Below, one piece after another: positions 63,973-64,000 of a stretch of 64,000 nt of DNA (position 1 is the stretch's first letter; each line of letters begins with the position of its first letter). The stretch lies in NCBI RefSeq assembly GCF_001519065.1, contig NZ_KQ954257.1, forward strand, positions 186,001 through 250,000, read 5' to 3'. The stretch is from Novosphingobium sp. FSW06-99 (GTDB taxonomy: Bacteria > Pseudomonadota > Alphaproteobacteria > Sphingomonadales > Sphingomonadaceae). The notes under the pieces are model-generated. The model searched no databases. It had not been told where the DNA came from and was given only the letters and a program-made list of their open reading frames with translations. A program made the translations under genes and the position numbers.

Positions 63973-64000
63973 GGCGCGGTGATAATCGCGACAGGCGCGT

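Overview
The window is high-GC, gene-dense bacterial chromosome from an alphaproteobacterium, almost certainly of the order Sphingomonadales; Novosphingobium or a close genus is plausible but not proven. The clues are SciP (DUF1153) and MipZ, which are alphaproteobacterial cell-cycle proteins, the adjacent pair rpsT-dnaA, a tonB-exbB-exbD-exbD cluster with a large TonB-dependent receptor nearby, small secreted proteins with a 'TVCAKK'-type motif, and no plasmid, phage or IS gene. The content is mostly housekeeping with a few accessory loci. I saw no tRNA, rRNA, CRISPR array or intact transposable element.

Layout. 1-3.8 kb: a secreted SGNH hydrolase and two tandem secreted M20 peptidase paralogues. 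3.9-9.0 kb: gyrB converges on dnaA, with rpsT upstream of dnaA; the gyrB/dnaA gap holds an inverted pair of palindromic repeats. 9.2-12.7 kb: a cytochrome P450, mnmA and, divergently, a small unknown gene overlapping sciP. 12.9-18.9 kb: an RND efflux adaptor and pump, with an unusual membrane insertion in the pump, coupled to a DUF445 gene. 18.9-29.1 kb: a GNAT acetyltransferase, a TonB-dependent receptor, a NAMPT-type nicotinamide phosphoribosyltransferase, a DJ-1-like protein, an S9 peptidase and an MHYT/degenerate-GGDEF/EAL c-di-GMP protein. 29.1-31.2 kb: groESL with a clear promoter and CIRCE operator.

31.2-36.3 kb: MATE and MFS transporters, a cytochrome c lipoprotein, an Nramp-related metal transporter and a small outer-membrane-type protein. 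36.4-46.8 kb: rplJ-rplL and rpoB-rpoC, but with rplJL divergent from rpoBC instead of in the usual collinear order. 46.8-47.9 kb: a lower-GC island with a near-perfect 273-bp tandem duplication, each copy carrying the same 69-residue gene and the same inverted repeat in front of it, bracketed by two inverted copies of the dispersed palindrome. 47.9-52 kb: glpX, a small secreted protein, homoserine dehydrogenase and a secreted protein of unknown function. 52.2-54.9 kb: tonB-exbB-exbD-exbD. 55-60 kb: an Lhr-type helicase and the tightly overlapping run mipZ, J-domain protein, phosphohexomutase. 60.1-64 kb: panC, a class II aldolase-like protein, an orphan 2Fe-2S subunit, an ArsC-like protein and an M14 carboxypeptidase.

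I found no convincing large undescribed system. The best leads are the duplicated gene island with its palindromes, the dispersed inverted-pair repeat, the split rplJL/rpoBC arrangement, the RND pump insertion, and several small unannotated ORFs.
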